Source: Acetobacter cerevisiae (GTDB lineage Bacteria; Pseudomonadota; Alphaproteobacteria; Acetobacterales; Acetobacteraceae). From it: a stretch of 64,000 bases of DNA. Shown in pieces: positions 53,941 through 62,586 of the stretch. Both the position numbers and the translations under genes were made by a program. Numbering within the stretch: the stretch's first letter is position 1; each line of letters starts with the position of its first letter. The notes below the pieces were generated by a model. The model was not told where the DNA came from, made no database searches, and saw only the letters and a list, made by a program, of their open reading frames with translations. The stretch lies in NCBI RefSeq assembly GCF_001580535.1, contig NZ_LHZA01000152.1, positions 21,745 through 85,744 on the forward strand, written 5' to 3'.

Positions 53941-55365
53941 TTAGCGTGGCACCAGCGGCCCGGCAGCCCGCACACCGCCACGCCAGACAGCGGCAATCTG
54001 ATCCACCGCAGCAATATTTTCAGCCGGATCAGCTTCCAGAACAACAAAATCCGCCCGCTTTCCGGGTGCAATCACCCCGCGATCCGACAAATTCAGCAGA
54101 GCCGCCGCCTGACTGGTCGCCAGTGTCAGCGCCTGCAACGGCGTCAGCCCGGCTTCCACCAGAAGACGTAATTCCCTGTGTTCCGCAAAACCGGGAATAC
54201 GAACGGGAGCAGCGCCAGAATCCGTGCCAAAACCAATTTTCACACCGGCTTGATAGAGCGTGAGCAGATTTTTCTGGTTCATGGCGACGGCGGCGTGGGA
54301 GGCTTTAGCCAACGGAGACGTCGCGACTTTCTGCCGCCATGCGGGGTCTGAAAACTGTTTTTGCAGGTCCGCATTCAGTCCGGCTTTCAGAACCGGGTCG
54401 TTCAGAATCTCGGGCTGCTCGGCAAACAGATAGGTCGCCTCATCCAGACTGATGGTGGGGATATACCACACACCCCGGTCTTTCATGGCGGTGATGAACC
54501 GACCATCCACTGGCTCATCCCGCACACCATGCGCGATAATGTCGGCTCCGGCGGCCACAAGCCGTTTGCCGTAATCCAGATCATGAATATGCACAGCCAC
54601 ACGCAGATTCTGGCTATGCGCTTCAGTAATCACTGCCTGCCAGATTTCCGGCTTCATGACGGGCAGGGGCTTCTGGCTGGCTACCCCATTGCGGAAATCA
54701 TCCACCCAGAGCTTCACAAGGTCCGTATGCTCACTGGCCATGGTGCGCACGACCTGCTGTGCTTCCGCAACGGTTGCCGGACGGAAAATCTGATCTTTCC
54801 CGACCTTGACCATCCCCTCCGGCGGCATTCCGCCCGGCACGCCAATCCCCTGATCGACCCCGAACAGATCCGCGCCCGTTGCCCCATCTGCATGCTGCGC
54901 ACGGCGGAGGTCATCAAACAGAGGGGATTTTGTCAGACCCAGCGCGGTGACGGTCGTCACGCCGTAGCGTTCATACTGGTCCAGTGCGGCCTTGATGACA
55001 GGCACCGTAAAGTTTTCAGCCCCTACGGAGGTACCGGAGACCACACCCACATGGCTGTGGTCGGTAATCAGACCGGGGATCAGCGTTTTACCGGACAGAT
55101 CAATCCGCTGCGCGCCTTTAGGGGCCTTAACGTGCCCGCTGTGGCCAACCGAGGCAATCCGTGGTCCCTGAACCAGAACAGCCATATCGTCCTGTTCTGC
55201 CGCCCCGGTGCCGTCAAACAGACGCACATGCTTCAGCAAAACGGCGGAGGGGGTCTGCGCATGTGCCTGTGCTCCAAAGAACCCCAGACTGACGATACCC
55301 CCTGCAACACCCGCCAGCAGCAGGCGGGAAAGCCCCCGCACCGCTGTTTCTTCTCTAAACGCCAC
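53941..55365 (-). CDS. Exported amidohydrolase-family protein
   Basis: A 474-residue metal-dependent hydrolase with a Sec signal (RGLSRLLLAGVAGGIVSLGF...AHAQ). The metal-binding His pair is in ITDHSHVGV; further ligands are in VAVHIHD and AHGVRDEP, and the Asp in GFGTDSGA. The C-terminal GVIAPGKRADFVVLEADP is the typical composite domain end. The frame starts at GTG 55365; a GTG at 55341 just before the signal core is also possible. Members include prolidase- and imidazolonepropionase-like enzymes; the substrate is unknown. Convergent with the lipoprotein gene, six bases apart. Confidence 0.9.
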   Translation of the reverse strand: MAFREETAVRGLSRLLLAGVAGGIVSLGFFGAQAHAQTPSAVLLKHVRLFDGTGAAEQDDMAVLVQGPRIASVGHSGHVKAPKGAQRIDLSGKTLIPGLITDHSHVGVVSGTSVGAENFTVPVIKAALDQYERYGVTTVTALGLTKSPLFDDLRRAQHADGATGADLFGVDQGIGVPGGMPPEGMVKVGKDQIFRPATVAEAQQVVRTMASEHTDLVKLWVDDFRNGVASQKPLPVMKPEIWQAVITEAHSQNLRVAVHIHDLDYGKRLVAAGADIIAHGVRDEPVDGRFITAMKDRGVWYIPTISLDEATYLFAEQPEILNDPVLKAGLNADLQKQFSDPAWRQKVATSPLAKASHAAVAMNQKNLLTLYQAGVKIGFGTDSGAAPVRIPGFAEHRELRLLVEAGLTPLQALTLATSQAAALLNLSDRGVIAPGKRADFVVLEADPAENIAAVDQIAAVWRGGVRAAGPLVPR

Positions 55366-55397
55366 GCCATGACCCGTCCTTTTCTATCAGACGGTGC

Positions 55398-56639
55398 TTA
55401 ATCCTCGTCGGCGCCAATTTCCGGTGCATGCCGCCGCATGAGGTCCGCACCTGCCATTCCCAGAATGCCCACCATCATGCCAATGGCAGTTGGTATTGCG
55501 CTGCCGCCGGGCAGCAGACCCACCAGAACACTACTCAAAGAACTGATGCCAAACTGCATGGTTCCCAGCAGAGCCGAGGCGCTGCCAGCGTGCTGACCGT
55601 GATGGTAGAAGGACATCACCGTAGCATTCGGCCCGATAAAGCCCAATGCTCCGGTAATGCTGGCAATCAGCGCACAGGTCAGAATTGCGTGATGTTCGCC
55701 GGCAATGCCGGTCAGAGCCAGCACCGTGAACAGCGCCCCGGCCCCCAGCGCCCAGAACAGACCCGTTTCCAGCAGGACCGGCATGGCAACCCGATGCACC
55801 AGTCGGCCATTGATCTGTGTGCCCAGAATAAAGGCTGCCGCATTCACGCCAAAAAATGCCCCGAACTGACCGGGCGTGAAATGCAGCACCTGCTCAAACA
55901 GCACGGGCGCACTGCCGAGATAGGCAAACATCACAAAGGTTGAGAACGTGGCAATCAAAGCATTGGAGAGAAAAAGCGGCTCCTGACTGATTGTGATGTA
56001 ACGGGTCAGAATTTTAACAGGTGAAAGTGCAACCCGCCGCTCAGGCCGCAGGGTATCAGGCAGGCAGCAGAACAGCCCGACAATGGCGGCCAACGCATAC
56101 AGCGTGCCAATCCAGAAGATCCACCGCCAGTTGCCAAACTGCAAAACCAGACTGCCAAAGCTGGGAGCCAGAACCGGCATGACGCCAAACACCAGTGTGA
56201 GCTGAGACATCAGCTTCGCACCTTTTTTGCCCGTTGCCACATCACGCACAATCGCGCGCGGAATCACGGCACTGGCGGAGCCACCGACAGCCGCTACAAA
56301 CCGGCATACACAAAACAGGTGGTAATCCTGCACAACCGCACAACCAGCCGAGGCGATGGCAAAAATCAGCAGGCCAAGCATAAGCGGCACACGGCGCCCA
56401 AACCGGTCAGACAGAGGCCCCTGAGAAAACTGCCCCAGCGCCAGACCTAAAAACCAGGCGGCCAGCGTGAACTGAGCTGACCCTTTCCCGCCCCCCAGAT
56501 CCTGCTCCACCTCCGGAAAGGCCGGAAGATACATGTCTGTGGCTACGGGCCCGATGGCCGTCACCAGACCAAGCAGGACGATCAGCCAGGGCGTAAAGCC
56601 GCTTCCCGGCACAAAAGGGGCAGGCGAAAAACGCGGCAT
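55398..56639 (-). CDS. Bcr/CflA-family multidrug efflux MFS transporter
   Basis: A 413-residue inner-membrane protein with twelve helices. The family signature is near the N-terminus: GPVATDMYLPAFPEVEQDL followed by motif A GPLSDRFGRRVPLML. CVCRFVAAVGGSASAVIPRAIVRD is the motif C-like segment. Bcr/CflA members export bicyclomycin, chloramphenicol, peptides or other compounds. It is 32 bases upstream of the amidohydrolase gene on the same strand, so a link between export and hydrolysis is possible. Confidence 0.92.
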   Translation of the reverse strand: MPRFSPAPFVPGSGFTPWLIVLLGLVTAIGPVATDMYLPAFPEVEQDLGGGKGSAQFTLAAWFLGLALGQFSQGPLSDRFGRRVPLMLGLLIFAIASAGCAVVQDYHLFCVCRFVAAVGGSASAVIPRAIVRDVATGKKGAKLMSQLTLVFGVMPVLAPSFGSLVLQFGNWRWIFWIGTLYALAAIVGLFCCLPDTLRPERRVALSPVKILTRYITISQEPLFLSNALIATFSTFVMFAYLGSAPVLFEQVLHFTPGQFGAFFGVNAAAFILGTQINGRLVHRVAMPVLLETGLFWALGAGALFTVLALTGIAGEHHAILTCALIASITGALGFIGPNATVMSFYHHGQHAGSASALLGTMQFGISSLSSVLVGLLPGGSAIPTAIGMMVGILGMAGADLMRRHAPEIGADED

Positions 56640-56660
56640 GTTTTGTAAAGTCCCAGCCTG

Positions 56661-56864
56661 TTAAATTCCCAGCCAGCCAGAAAACATCCAGAGGCCGGCA
56701 ATCAGTAGCGCCCCTGCTATCAGAACGGGGAGGAGGATCGTTAGCAGAAAACTGCCTTTGGGCTCGGCTGGTTCAGCAATGCCGGCTTGTTGAAAAAGCT
56801 GGTCTGCCCGGGCATCCGCTTCTGCGTCCTCAGGGGTTTGTTCCGTCCAGTTATCCTCGGCCAT
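56661..56864 (-). CDS. Small single-pass membrane protein
   Basis: A 67-residue protein with an acidic N-terminal half (MAEDNWTEQTPEDAEADARA) and one C-terminal transmembrane helix (LLTILLPVLIAGALLIAGLWMF). It is directly upstream of the Bcr/CflA gene, 21 bases away, and may be co-transcribed. Probably the soluble part faces the cytoplasm. Function unknown. Confidence 0.65.
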   Translation of the reverse strand: MAEDNWTEQTPEDAEADARADQLFQQAGIAEPAEPKGSFLLTILLPVLIAGALLIAGLWMFSGWLGI

Positions 56865-57017
56865 GCTTCACTCCTGCTGACACACTAACTAATGCGCCTG
56901 TCTCAAGAGCACTAGCACATAATGCGAGAACACTTTGCTTACAGCACAAACACAAGAATGCTGAGACAATTTGGCCTGAAGCCGTTTTAAATTGGGAATT
57001 TTGAAGGAGAAGGAAAC

Positions 57018-57093
57018 TGGTGGAGCCAATCGGGATCGAACCGACGACCTCCTGAATGCCATTCAGGCGCTCTCCCAACTGAGCTATGGCCCC
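57018..57093 (-). tRNA. tRNA-Ala (anticodon GGC)
   Basis: Minus-strand 76-nt cloverleaf with encoded CCA. The acceptor arm is GGGGCCA/TGGCTCC. The anticodon stem CCTGA/TCAGG encloses ATGGCAT, so anticodon GGC (GCC codons). D-arm TAGCTCAGTTGGGAGAGCG and T-arm GGTTCGATCCC are normal. Confidence 0.97.
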
Positions 57094-57177
57094 ACACTGT
57101 TCCAGTCAGGCCACGGTGACGTGGCTTGCTTGTGCACGCCTGATACAAGACGATTCCAAGACTGACAAGTCCCTATT

Positions 57178-57810
57178 TTACGAAAACAGTACACCCATCT
57201 CCCGCAACCCTTCCAGCAGCGGCAAAAGGGGCAGGCCGAGAATGGCTGTCTGATCCCCCTCCATCCGGGCAAACAGATGCAGGCCCGGCCCTTCAATCCG
57301 GTAGGCACCCACGGAATAGAGGCACTCTTCCCCTTCCTCCGCCAGATAGGCCTCCAGAAATGCATCAGAAAAGGGCCGCATGGTCAGGTTGGGCTCAGAG
57401 ACATGCTGCCACAGCACCTGGCCGTTCCGGCAGACCACCACCGCCGTATGCAGCATATGCGTTTGCCCCCTTAAAGAAAGAAGCTGCTGCCGGGCCGCGT
57501 TCAGGTCCGCAGGTTTGTCATACCAGTCCCCCTTGCAGGAGAGCATCTGGTCCGCACCAATCACAAAGGCATCGGGACAGGAGACGGAAAGCGCTTTGGC
57601 TTCTGCCAGACGGAGGGCAACGGTTTGGGCCGCAGCACCTTCCGCACGGCCTGCTCTTTTAAGAGGCTCTTCATCAACGGAGGATGAGAGGACGGAAAAC
57701 GTCAGTCCGGCATTTTCCAGAAGCGTGCGACGAATGGCTGAACCACTCGCCAGAACCAGTTTATGGCGCGAGTCCTGTATTGGAGTCGGTTTGATTACTA
57801 AATCTGGCAC
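57178..57810 (-). CDS. maf: Maf-family nucleoside triphosphate pyrophosphatase
   Basis: A 210-residue Maf/YceF-like house-cleaning pyrophosphatase acting on non-canonical or modified nucleotides. The opening KLVLASGSAIRRTLLENAGL is the phosphate-binding loop, in variant form ASGSAIRR versus the usual ASxSPRR. The catalytic Asp is in VIGADQML. YSVGAYRIEGPGLHLFARMEGDQTAILGLPL (around residues 165-196) is the YxxKEGAG-like segment, with YRIEGPG. The start is a GTG; no closer ATG exists. It borders the candidate replication origin. Confidence 0.93.
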   Translation of the reverse strand: MPDLVIKPTPIQDSRHKLVLASGSAIRRTLLENAGLTFSVLSSSVDEEPLKRAGRAEGAAAQTVALRLAEAKALSVSCPDAFVIGADQMLSCKGDWYDKPADLNAARQQLLSLRGQTHMLHTAVVVCRNGQVLWQHVSEPNLTMRPFSDAFLEAYLAEEGEECLYSVGAYRIEGPGLHLFARMEGDQTAILGLPLLPLLEGLREMGVLFS

Positions 57811-58178
57811 GAAAGCGAGTCTCTTTCAGGTACTAAGCAATAAGGGGGCTGTGAGTAATCTCCTGAGTACCGGGGTACATGTGGATTGTACGGCGATCAT
57901 GACAAGCACGTACCGAGTACCGTGCACAACTCGCAAGAGTCATGAACCGGTGAGTTGTACACAGCCTCATTTGGGTACAATCTGGATAACTCCAAAAACC
58001 TTAGCATTTCCAACGGTCTGTAATCTGTACACAGTGTGGGAAAGATGGGGTACATTTTTGGAATGGTGGGTACCCCGTCATCCACAGTACCCCTTAACCT
58101 CTAAATCCATTTCTATTCTTTTATTTTATATTTTAGGACCGTGGACAGGTTGGACAAAGACGTGCAGGACTTCAGGCC
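57811..58178. other. Candidate chromosomal replication origin (oriC)
   Basis: A 368-bp gene-free region between divergent maf and hemE. DnaA-box-like 9-mers relative to TTATCCACA: TCATCCACA at 58078 (one mismatch), TTATCCAGA on the minus strand at 57981-57989 (one mismatch), CAATCCACA on the minus strand at 57880-57888, TTTCCCACA on the minus strand at 58035-58043, TTGTACACA at 57955 and CTGTACACA at 58025 (two or more mismatches). An AT-rich tract at about 58098-58136 could be the unwinding element. Twelve GTAC tetranucleotides lie in 57830-58090. hemE adjacency to oriC is known in Caulobacter and other Alphaproteobacteria. Gene orientation switches here. Confidence 0.75.
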
Positions 58179-59261
58179 ATGACCAGCAAGACAGATATCC
58201 CCCCCTCCAAACGCCTGCTCAGAACATTGAACGGTGAGGCTGTCTGGCCACCGCCAATGTGGCTGATGCGACAGGCAGGACGTTTCCTTCCCGAATTCCG
58301 GGCCATGCGTGCCAGAGCAGATTTCCTGACACGCTGCATGACACCGGATATTGCGACAGAGCTGACCTTGCAGCCCATCCGTCGCTTCGGGATGGATGGT
58401 GCCATTCTGTTCTCCGATATTCTCATTCTGCCCTGGGCTATGGGACAGTCCCTTGAGTTTGTTGAAGGCACAGGCCCGGTTCTGGGCGCTATCCGCAGTG
58501 AAGCGGATCTCGCAAAACTTGACCCGGAACGCATTGCAGAGGTGACAGCCCCTGTTCTGGAAACATTGTCCCGCCTGAAAGCTATTCTGAACGGGCCTGA
58601 CGATATTGGCGTTGCAAAAGGTGGCGCCACAACACTGCTAGGTTTTACCGGCTCTCCCTTTACCGTCGCCTGTTACATGGTTGAAGGTGGCGGATCGCGT
58701 GAGTTCGCCATTACGCGCACCATGGCATTTTCCGAACCCGCTTTGTTTGATCGGCTGATGGCGCTGCTGACGGAACAGACCGCAACCTATCTGTGTGCAC
58801 AGATTGAAGCGGGCGCTGAAGCCGTCATGCTGTTTGATTCCTGGGCGGGCCTGCTCTCACCAGCAGAATTCCGCAAACATGTCATCGCCCCAACACGGCA
58901 GATCGTGCAGACCATCAAAGCCCGCTACCCCTCCGTGCGCGTGATCGGTTTCCCGCGTCTTGCTGGCGTGATGGTTGCTGAATATGCGCGTGAAACCGGC
59001 GTGGATGTTCTGGCACTCGATACCGGAGCAGATTTTGCGACCGTGCGAAGCATGGTGCCGGAGCATGTTGCTTTGCAGGGTAATCTCGACCCTGTTGCTG
59101 TTCTGGCTGGCGGTGAAGCCATGCGGCGTGAGGCCCTGGCTGTGCGGAATGCTGGCCGTGGCCGGGCGCATGTTTTCAATCTGGGTCATGGCGTTCTGCC
59201 GCAAACACCGGTTGAGCATGTGGCGGATCTGGTCAAAACAGTTCGGGAGACAGAACTATGA
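58179..59261 (+). CDS. hemE: Uroporphyrinogen decarboxylase
   Basis: A 360-residue enzyme that removes four carboxyl groups of uroporphyrinogen III to give coproporphyrinogen III. The signature PPPMWLMRQAGRFLPEFR near residue 26 carries the substrate arginines. ILFSDILILPWAMG holds the catalytic Asp, and FTGSPFTVACYMVEGGGS and the final HVFNLGHGVLPQTP are conserved. ATG with AGG six bases upstream. Its stop overlaps the next start (ATGA), so hemE, a HAD phosphatase and hemJ form an operon. Confidence 0.98.
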   Translation: MTSKTDIPPSKRLLRTLNGEAVWPPPMWLMRQAGRFLPEFRAMRARADFLTRCMTPDIATELTLQPIRRFGMDGAILFSDILILPWAMGQSLEFVEGTGPVLGAIRSEADLAKLDPERIAEVTAPVLETLSRLKAILNGPDDIGVAKGGATTLLGFTGSPFTVACYMVEGGGSREFAITRTMAFSEPALFDRLMALLTEQTATYLCAQIEAGAEAVMLFDSWAGLLSPAEFRKHVIAPTRQIVQTIKARYPSVRVIGFPRLAGVMVAEYARETGVDVLALDTGADFATVRSMVPEHVALQGNLDPVAVLAGGEAMRREALAVRNAGRGRAHVFNLGHGVLPQTPVEHVADLVKTVRETEL

Positions 59262-59950
59262 CACAGGCTTTAGCACTTTCTCCTGAAGGGCAGCTGAAAC
59301 TTGTCATTTTTGATTGTGATGGTGTGCTGGTTGATAGCGAGCAGACCTGTTGCCGGATCAGCGCGGAAGAAGCCCGCGCTGTCGGCCTGAATATTCCGGC
59401 AGAAAACGCGGTTGATGAATTTTCCGGCATGGCGCTGCCGGAAATTCAAAAAGATATTGAAAAGAAAACCGGAAAATCTCTTGGGCCAGACTGGGCTAAT
59501 CGCGTTCAGAAACGTTTTGTAGAGGCCATGAAGAAGGGTGTGGAACCGATTGATGGCGTCCACGCCATGCTGGATGGTGTGAAAAAACTCGGTTTGCCGG
59601 TGCGTGTTGGCTCCAATTCCTCCGTTGAGGAAATGGATGCAAAATTCATAGCGACTGATATGACGCACTATTTTACAAACCGCGTCCATTCTGCGCGGGA
59701 TATGGGTGTGCCAAAACCGCGCCCTGATGTGTATCTGCATGCTGCCGAGCAGGAAGGCGTTTCTCCTGCAAACTGTGTTGTGCTGGAAGATAGCAATACC
59801 GGGGCACGAGCTGCTGTCGATGCCGGGATGATGTGTGTTCTGCTCCGTCCTGGAACTGAGCCTGTACCGGACTGGCCTAATCTTGTCCGCATTCGCCATC
59901 TTTCAGAATTTGTACCGCTTTTGCAAAAAGCCTTGCAGAGTCAGGGATAA
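59258..59950 (+). CDS. HAD-superfamily phosphatase
   Basis: A 230-residue haloacid dehalogenase-fold hydrolase, subfamily IA. Motif I is IFDCDGVLVDSE near residue 21, motif II VGSNSS, and motif III is KPRPDVYLHAAEQ followed by VLEDSNTGARAAVDAGM. The helical cap lies between motifs I and II. Its ATG overlaps the hemE TGA, implying coupled translation. Phosphoglycolate-phosphatase-like or beta-phosphoglucomutase-like activities are usual in this group; a specific role in haem synthesis is not known. Confidence 0.9.
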   Translation: MTQALALSPEGQLKLVIFDCDGVLVDSEQTCCRISAEEARAVGLNIPAENAVDEFSGMALPEIQKDIEKKTGKSLGPDWANRVQKRFVEAMKKGVEPIDGVHAMLDGVKKLGLPVRVGSNSSVEEMDAKFIATDMTHYFTNRVHSARDMGVPKPRPDVYLHAAEQEGVSPANCVVLEDSNTGARAAVDAGMMCVLLRPGTEPVPDWPNLVRIRHLSEFVPLLQKALQSQG

Positions 59951-59955
59951 AAATC

Positions 59956-60408
59956 ATGACCTTTGACGCTCTTCTGCCCTGGGTACGCTGGATTCTGGCT
60001 TTTCATGTCATGTCTGTCATGGCGTGGATGGCCGGGCTTTTCTATCTGCCGCGTTTGTTTGTCTACCATTGTCAGGTGCAGATCGGGTCAGAAGAGAGTG
60101 AGCGGTTCAAGATCATGGAGCGCAGATTACTGCGGGCCATCATGAACCCGGCCATGTTTGCCAGCCTGCTGTTTGGGGTGCTTCTGGTGTTAACGCCCGG
60201 AAGTGTGGACTGGCAGGCTGGCTGGTGGCATTCCAAACTTACAGCCGTTATCGGTATGTTTGCATTTCATGGGTTTTGTTCCCGCTGGCGGCGAGAGTTT
60301 GCGGAAGACCGGAACCAGCATGCTGAACGGTTTTACCGTATGGCGAATGAAGTGCCGACAGTCCTGATGATGATCATTGTCATCATGGTTATTGTTCGCC
60401 CATTCTGA
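59956..60408 (+). CDS. hemJ: Protoporphyrinogen oxidase HemJ
   Basis: A 150-residue inner-membrane protein with four hydrophobic helices. The opening WILAFHVMSVMAWMAGLFYLPRLFVYH, split across residues 12-38, is the HemJ/TIGR00701 signature with the conserved His; the end EVPTVLMMIIVIMVI is also typical. HemJ converts protoporphyrinogen IX to protoporphyrin IX in bacteria lacking HemG/HemY. Five bases after the HAD gene, third gene of the hemE operon. Confidence 0.93.
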   Translation: MTFDALLPWVRWILAFHVMSVMAWMAGLFYLPRLFVYHCQVQIGSEESERFKIMERRLLRAIMNPAMFASLLFGVLLVLTPGSVDWQAGWWHSKLTAVIGMFAFHGFCSRWRREFAEDRNQHAERFYRMANEVPTVLMMIIVIMVIVRPF

Positions 60409-60419
60409 ATAATCAAAAA

Positions 60420-60484
60420 TGGCTCCTGAGGCTGCTTTGCGAAGGGCAGAAAATTGCGACTTCAATAAACAGATTCAGGAGCCA
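60420..60484. repeat. Inverted repeat after hemJ
   Basis: TGGCTCCTGA at 60420-60429 is perfectly complementary to TCAGGAGCCA at 60475-60484, with a 45-nt spacer that has little further pairing. It begins 12 bases after the hemJ stop. It may be a weak terminator or a processed 3' RNA structure; no T-run follows. Confidence 0.5.
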
Positions 60485-60646
60485 GATACGGTAAAATTTC
60501 TGACAAAAATGATCGTTATAGACCAGGATTTTTTATGGATTTAGAACGATACATTCATAAAAATCCTTTAAAATTAAATAGAAATTTCCATATATAATAT
60601 TTCTGAATAAATTCAGAAAGCCAGCATTCTCTGGGTTATTCTCTTT
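60485..60646. other. AT-rich intergenic region with a palindrome
   Basis: About 160 bases of markedly AT-rich sequence between hemJ and the convergent Nudix gene. It contains TTTCTGAAT-aa-ATTCAGAAA at 60600-60619. No ORF or T-run terminator is evident. Confidence 0.45.
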
Positions 60647-61225
60647 TTAAATCAATCCCTGAGCACGCAGCAGGCCGAAGGCTGAAAGTGTAACCATGCA
60701 GGTGATCTCGTTCTTACGGATCATCTCTTCGACCTCTTCCAGGAAAAGCGTATGGCAGGTCATATCCTGTTCCGTTTCTTCCCGCGCACAGGGGCCTTGC
60801 GTCAGGCCGGTCGCCAGATAGACGTGCCCTTTTTGCGTGGTGAAACCGGCTCCCTGATACATGATGCCGGCATGATGCAGGGTTTTGGCAATCAGCCCTG
60901 TTTCTTCCTGTAATTCGCCAGCAGCCAGAGCCTCCGGGGCAGCATCGGGCCGGTCTTCCCACATGCCCATGGGTAATTCCCACAGGCGCTTGCCAATCGG
61001 ATACCGATACTGGTTGACCAGTGTCACGGTGCGGCGTCCGTCTTCGGTCTCTCCCAGCGGCAGGATAACAACAAATTGACCGCGCTCGACCACCCCATAG
61101 AGCCCATCTTTGCCATTGGGCCGCCGAATGATGTCTTCCCTTACGCGGGTCCATGGGTTTTCATAGGCAATACGGGAAGAAAGCGTGACATATCCGCCAG
61201 CGTCAGGAAGAGGCTTCGTCATCAA
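60647..61225 (-). CDS. Nudix hydrolase, ADP-ribose pyrophosphatase-like
   Basis: A 192-residue Nudix enzyme. The Nudix box is GMWEDRPDAAPEALAAGELQEETGLIA, spanning residues 95-121, with the EExG core ELQEETG. The substrate-binding loop LVNQYRYPIGKRLWELPMG just before is the pattern of ADP-ribose/nucleoside-diphosphate-sugar hydrolases. It likely hydrolyses ADP-ribose or a similar dinucleotide. Single gene on the minus strand, the only one of its orientation right of the candidate origin. Confidence 0.9.
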   Translation of the reverse strand: MMTKPLPDAGGYVTLSSRIAYENPWTRVREDIIRRPNGKDGLYGVVERGQFVVILPLGETEDGRRTVTLVNQYRYPIGKRLWELPMGMWEDRPDAAPEALAAGELQEETGLIAKTLHHAGIMYQGAGFTTQKGHVYLATGLTQGPCAREETEQDMTCHTLFLEEVEEMIRKNEITCMVTLSAFGLLRAQGLI

Positions 61226-61292
61226 ACGGGTCTTTCATCTGGAAATGGGGTCTTAAGCGCGATTTATAGCATCATTTTTTGAGGAATGTTTC

Positions 61293-62498
61293 ATGTCGGA
61301 AGGGGCTGTCCGCACGTCCTCGGTTACGTTTGTCATTCTGGCCGTCGTGGTTTTTACGTTATTTTGTTACACGGATATCGGCCTGCAAATGGCGGTGGTG
61401 CCACTGTTTGTGCGGGAAAAACTCGGCTTCAGTTCCGCTATGGCCGGGTTTGCCGTCTCTGTTCAGTATCTGGCGACCTTTGCCTCGCGCATTGGGGCAG
61501 GCAAACGGATTGATACAGGTGGCCCCAAGCGTGTGGTGCTGATGGGCCTGAGCACGGGTGTCCTGTCCGGCTTTTTGCTGGTTGTAGCTGCCCTGCTCGT
61601 GTCCTGGCCGCTTCTTTCCTTGCTGTTTGTGCTGGCAGGCCGGATTGCGCTGGGGGTGGCTGAAAGCTGGGTGGCAACGGCGGTCATTGTCTGGAACATC
61701 CGCAGGGCAGGGGTCAGTAGAACAGCTCAGGTCATTTCCTGGAACGGTGTGTGTTCTTATGGGGGTATAGCCTTAGGCGCTCCCATTGCTACGATGATCT
61801 ACCACGGCGTGTCTTTGCCCATTCTGGGCGGTTTTGCGGATGTGGGGTTGCTCTCTGCCGTGCTGATGGGGGTTGGTATCCCATTGGCTCTGCGGCAGCC
61901 TTCTGTGCCCCCTCTGGCGGCGGGCAAGCAGCCATCGTTTTTCACCGTGCTAGGGCTTGTGCTGCCCTACGGGCTGGCGCTTGCGGCCGGGTCAGTCGGC
62001 TTTGGGGCCATTTCTGCTTTGCTGGCCCTGTATTTTTCTGACCAGAACTGGAGCGGCGCTGCTTTTGCGCTGGCCCTGTTCGGGCTTACCTTCGTGCTGA
62101 CGCGCTTTGTTTTCACGCGGCAGATTGCCAAACATGGCGGAAACAGTGTGGCGATTGTCTCCCTGTTTGTAGAGGCTCTGGGCCTGTTTGTGCTGGCCTT
62201 TGGCCAGAGTGCAGCATGGGCAGATGCGGGGGCGGCTTTGACCGGGGCCGGGTTCTCTCTGGTGTTTCCTGCTCTGGGTGTAGGCGCTGTGGCGCAGACC
62301 GGGCCGGAGAACAAAGGGGCGGCTATTGGTGCCTTTTCGGTCTGTCTGGACATCGCCATTGGTGTTTCAGGGCCTCTGCTGGGGCTGATGATCCCGCTTT
62401 GGGGCTACGGAGCCGTTTTTCAGGCCGCCGCTCTCATCAGTCTTGTCGGCGTCGTGCTGTGTGTTCTGCTCAAAAAACAAACCCGGCTTGCTCGCTGA
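61293..62498 (+). CDS. Major facilitator superfamily transporter
   Basis: A 401-residue inner-membrane protein with twelve helices. The N-terminal half has VRTSSVTFVILAVVVFTLFCY and a motif-A-like loop RIGAGKRIDTGGPKRVV; the central region and the second half (RFVFTRQIAKHGG) follow. It resembles the YfcJ/YhhS group of putative arabinose-like efflux permeases. ATG with GAGGA seven bases upstream. The substrate cannot be predicted. It is divergent from the Nudix gene and precedes the LOG gene by 88 bases. Confidence 0.88.
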   Translation: MSEGAVRTSSVTFVILAVVVFTLFCYTDIGLQMAVVPLFVREKLGFSSAMAGFAVSVQYLATFASRIGAGKRIDTGGPKRVVLMGLSTGVLSGFLLVVAALLVSWPLLSLLFVLAGRIALGVAESWVATAVIVWNIRRAGVSRTAQVISWNGVCSYGGIALGAPIATMIYHGVSLPILGGFADVGLLSAVLMGVGIPLALRQPSVPPLAAGKQPSFFTVLGLVLPYGLALAAGSVGFGAISALLALYFSDQNWSGAAFALALFGLTFVLTRFVFTRQIAKHGGNSVAIVSLFVEALGLFVLAFGQSAAWADAGAALTGAGFSLVFPALGVGAVAQTGPENKGAAIGAFSVCLDIAIGVSGPLLGLMIPLWGYGAVFQAAALISLVGVVLCVLLKKQTRLAR

Positions 62499-62586
62499 AA
62501 CAGTCTCGTAAAGATTTTCCGTCCTGCATCCGCCGTGAAAACACGGTATGGTTTTTTGCTTACTGAGAAAGAAGGAGAAGGACCGC

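Noticed and set aside
56851..57078. Minus-strand ORF containing GIQEVVGSIPIGST
   Set aside because: It translates the tRNA-Ala gene itself in one frame.
57830..58090. GTAC repeats as a CRISPR or tandem array
   Set aside because: The repeats are only 4-6 bases and irregularly spaced, with no conserved repeat-spacer unit.
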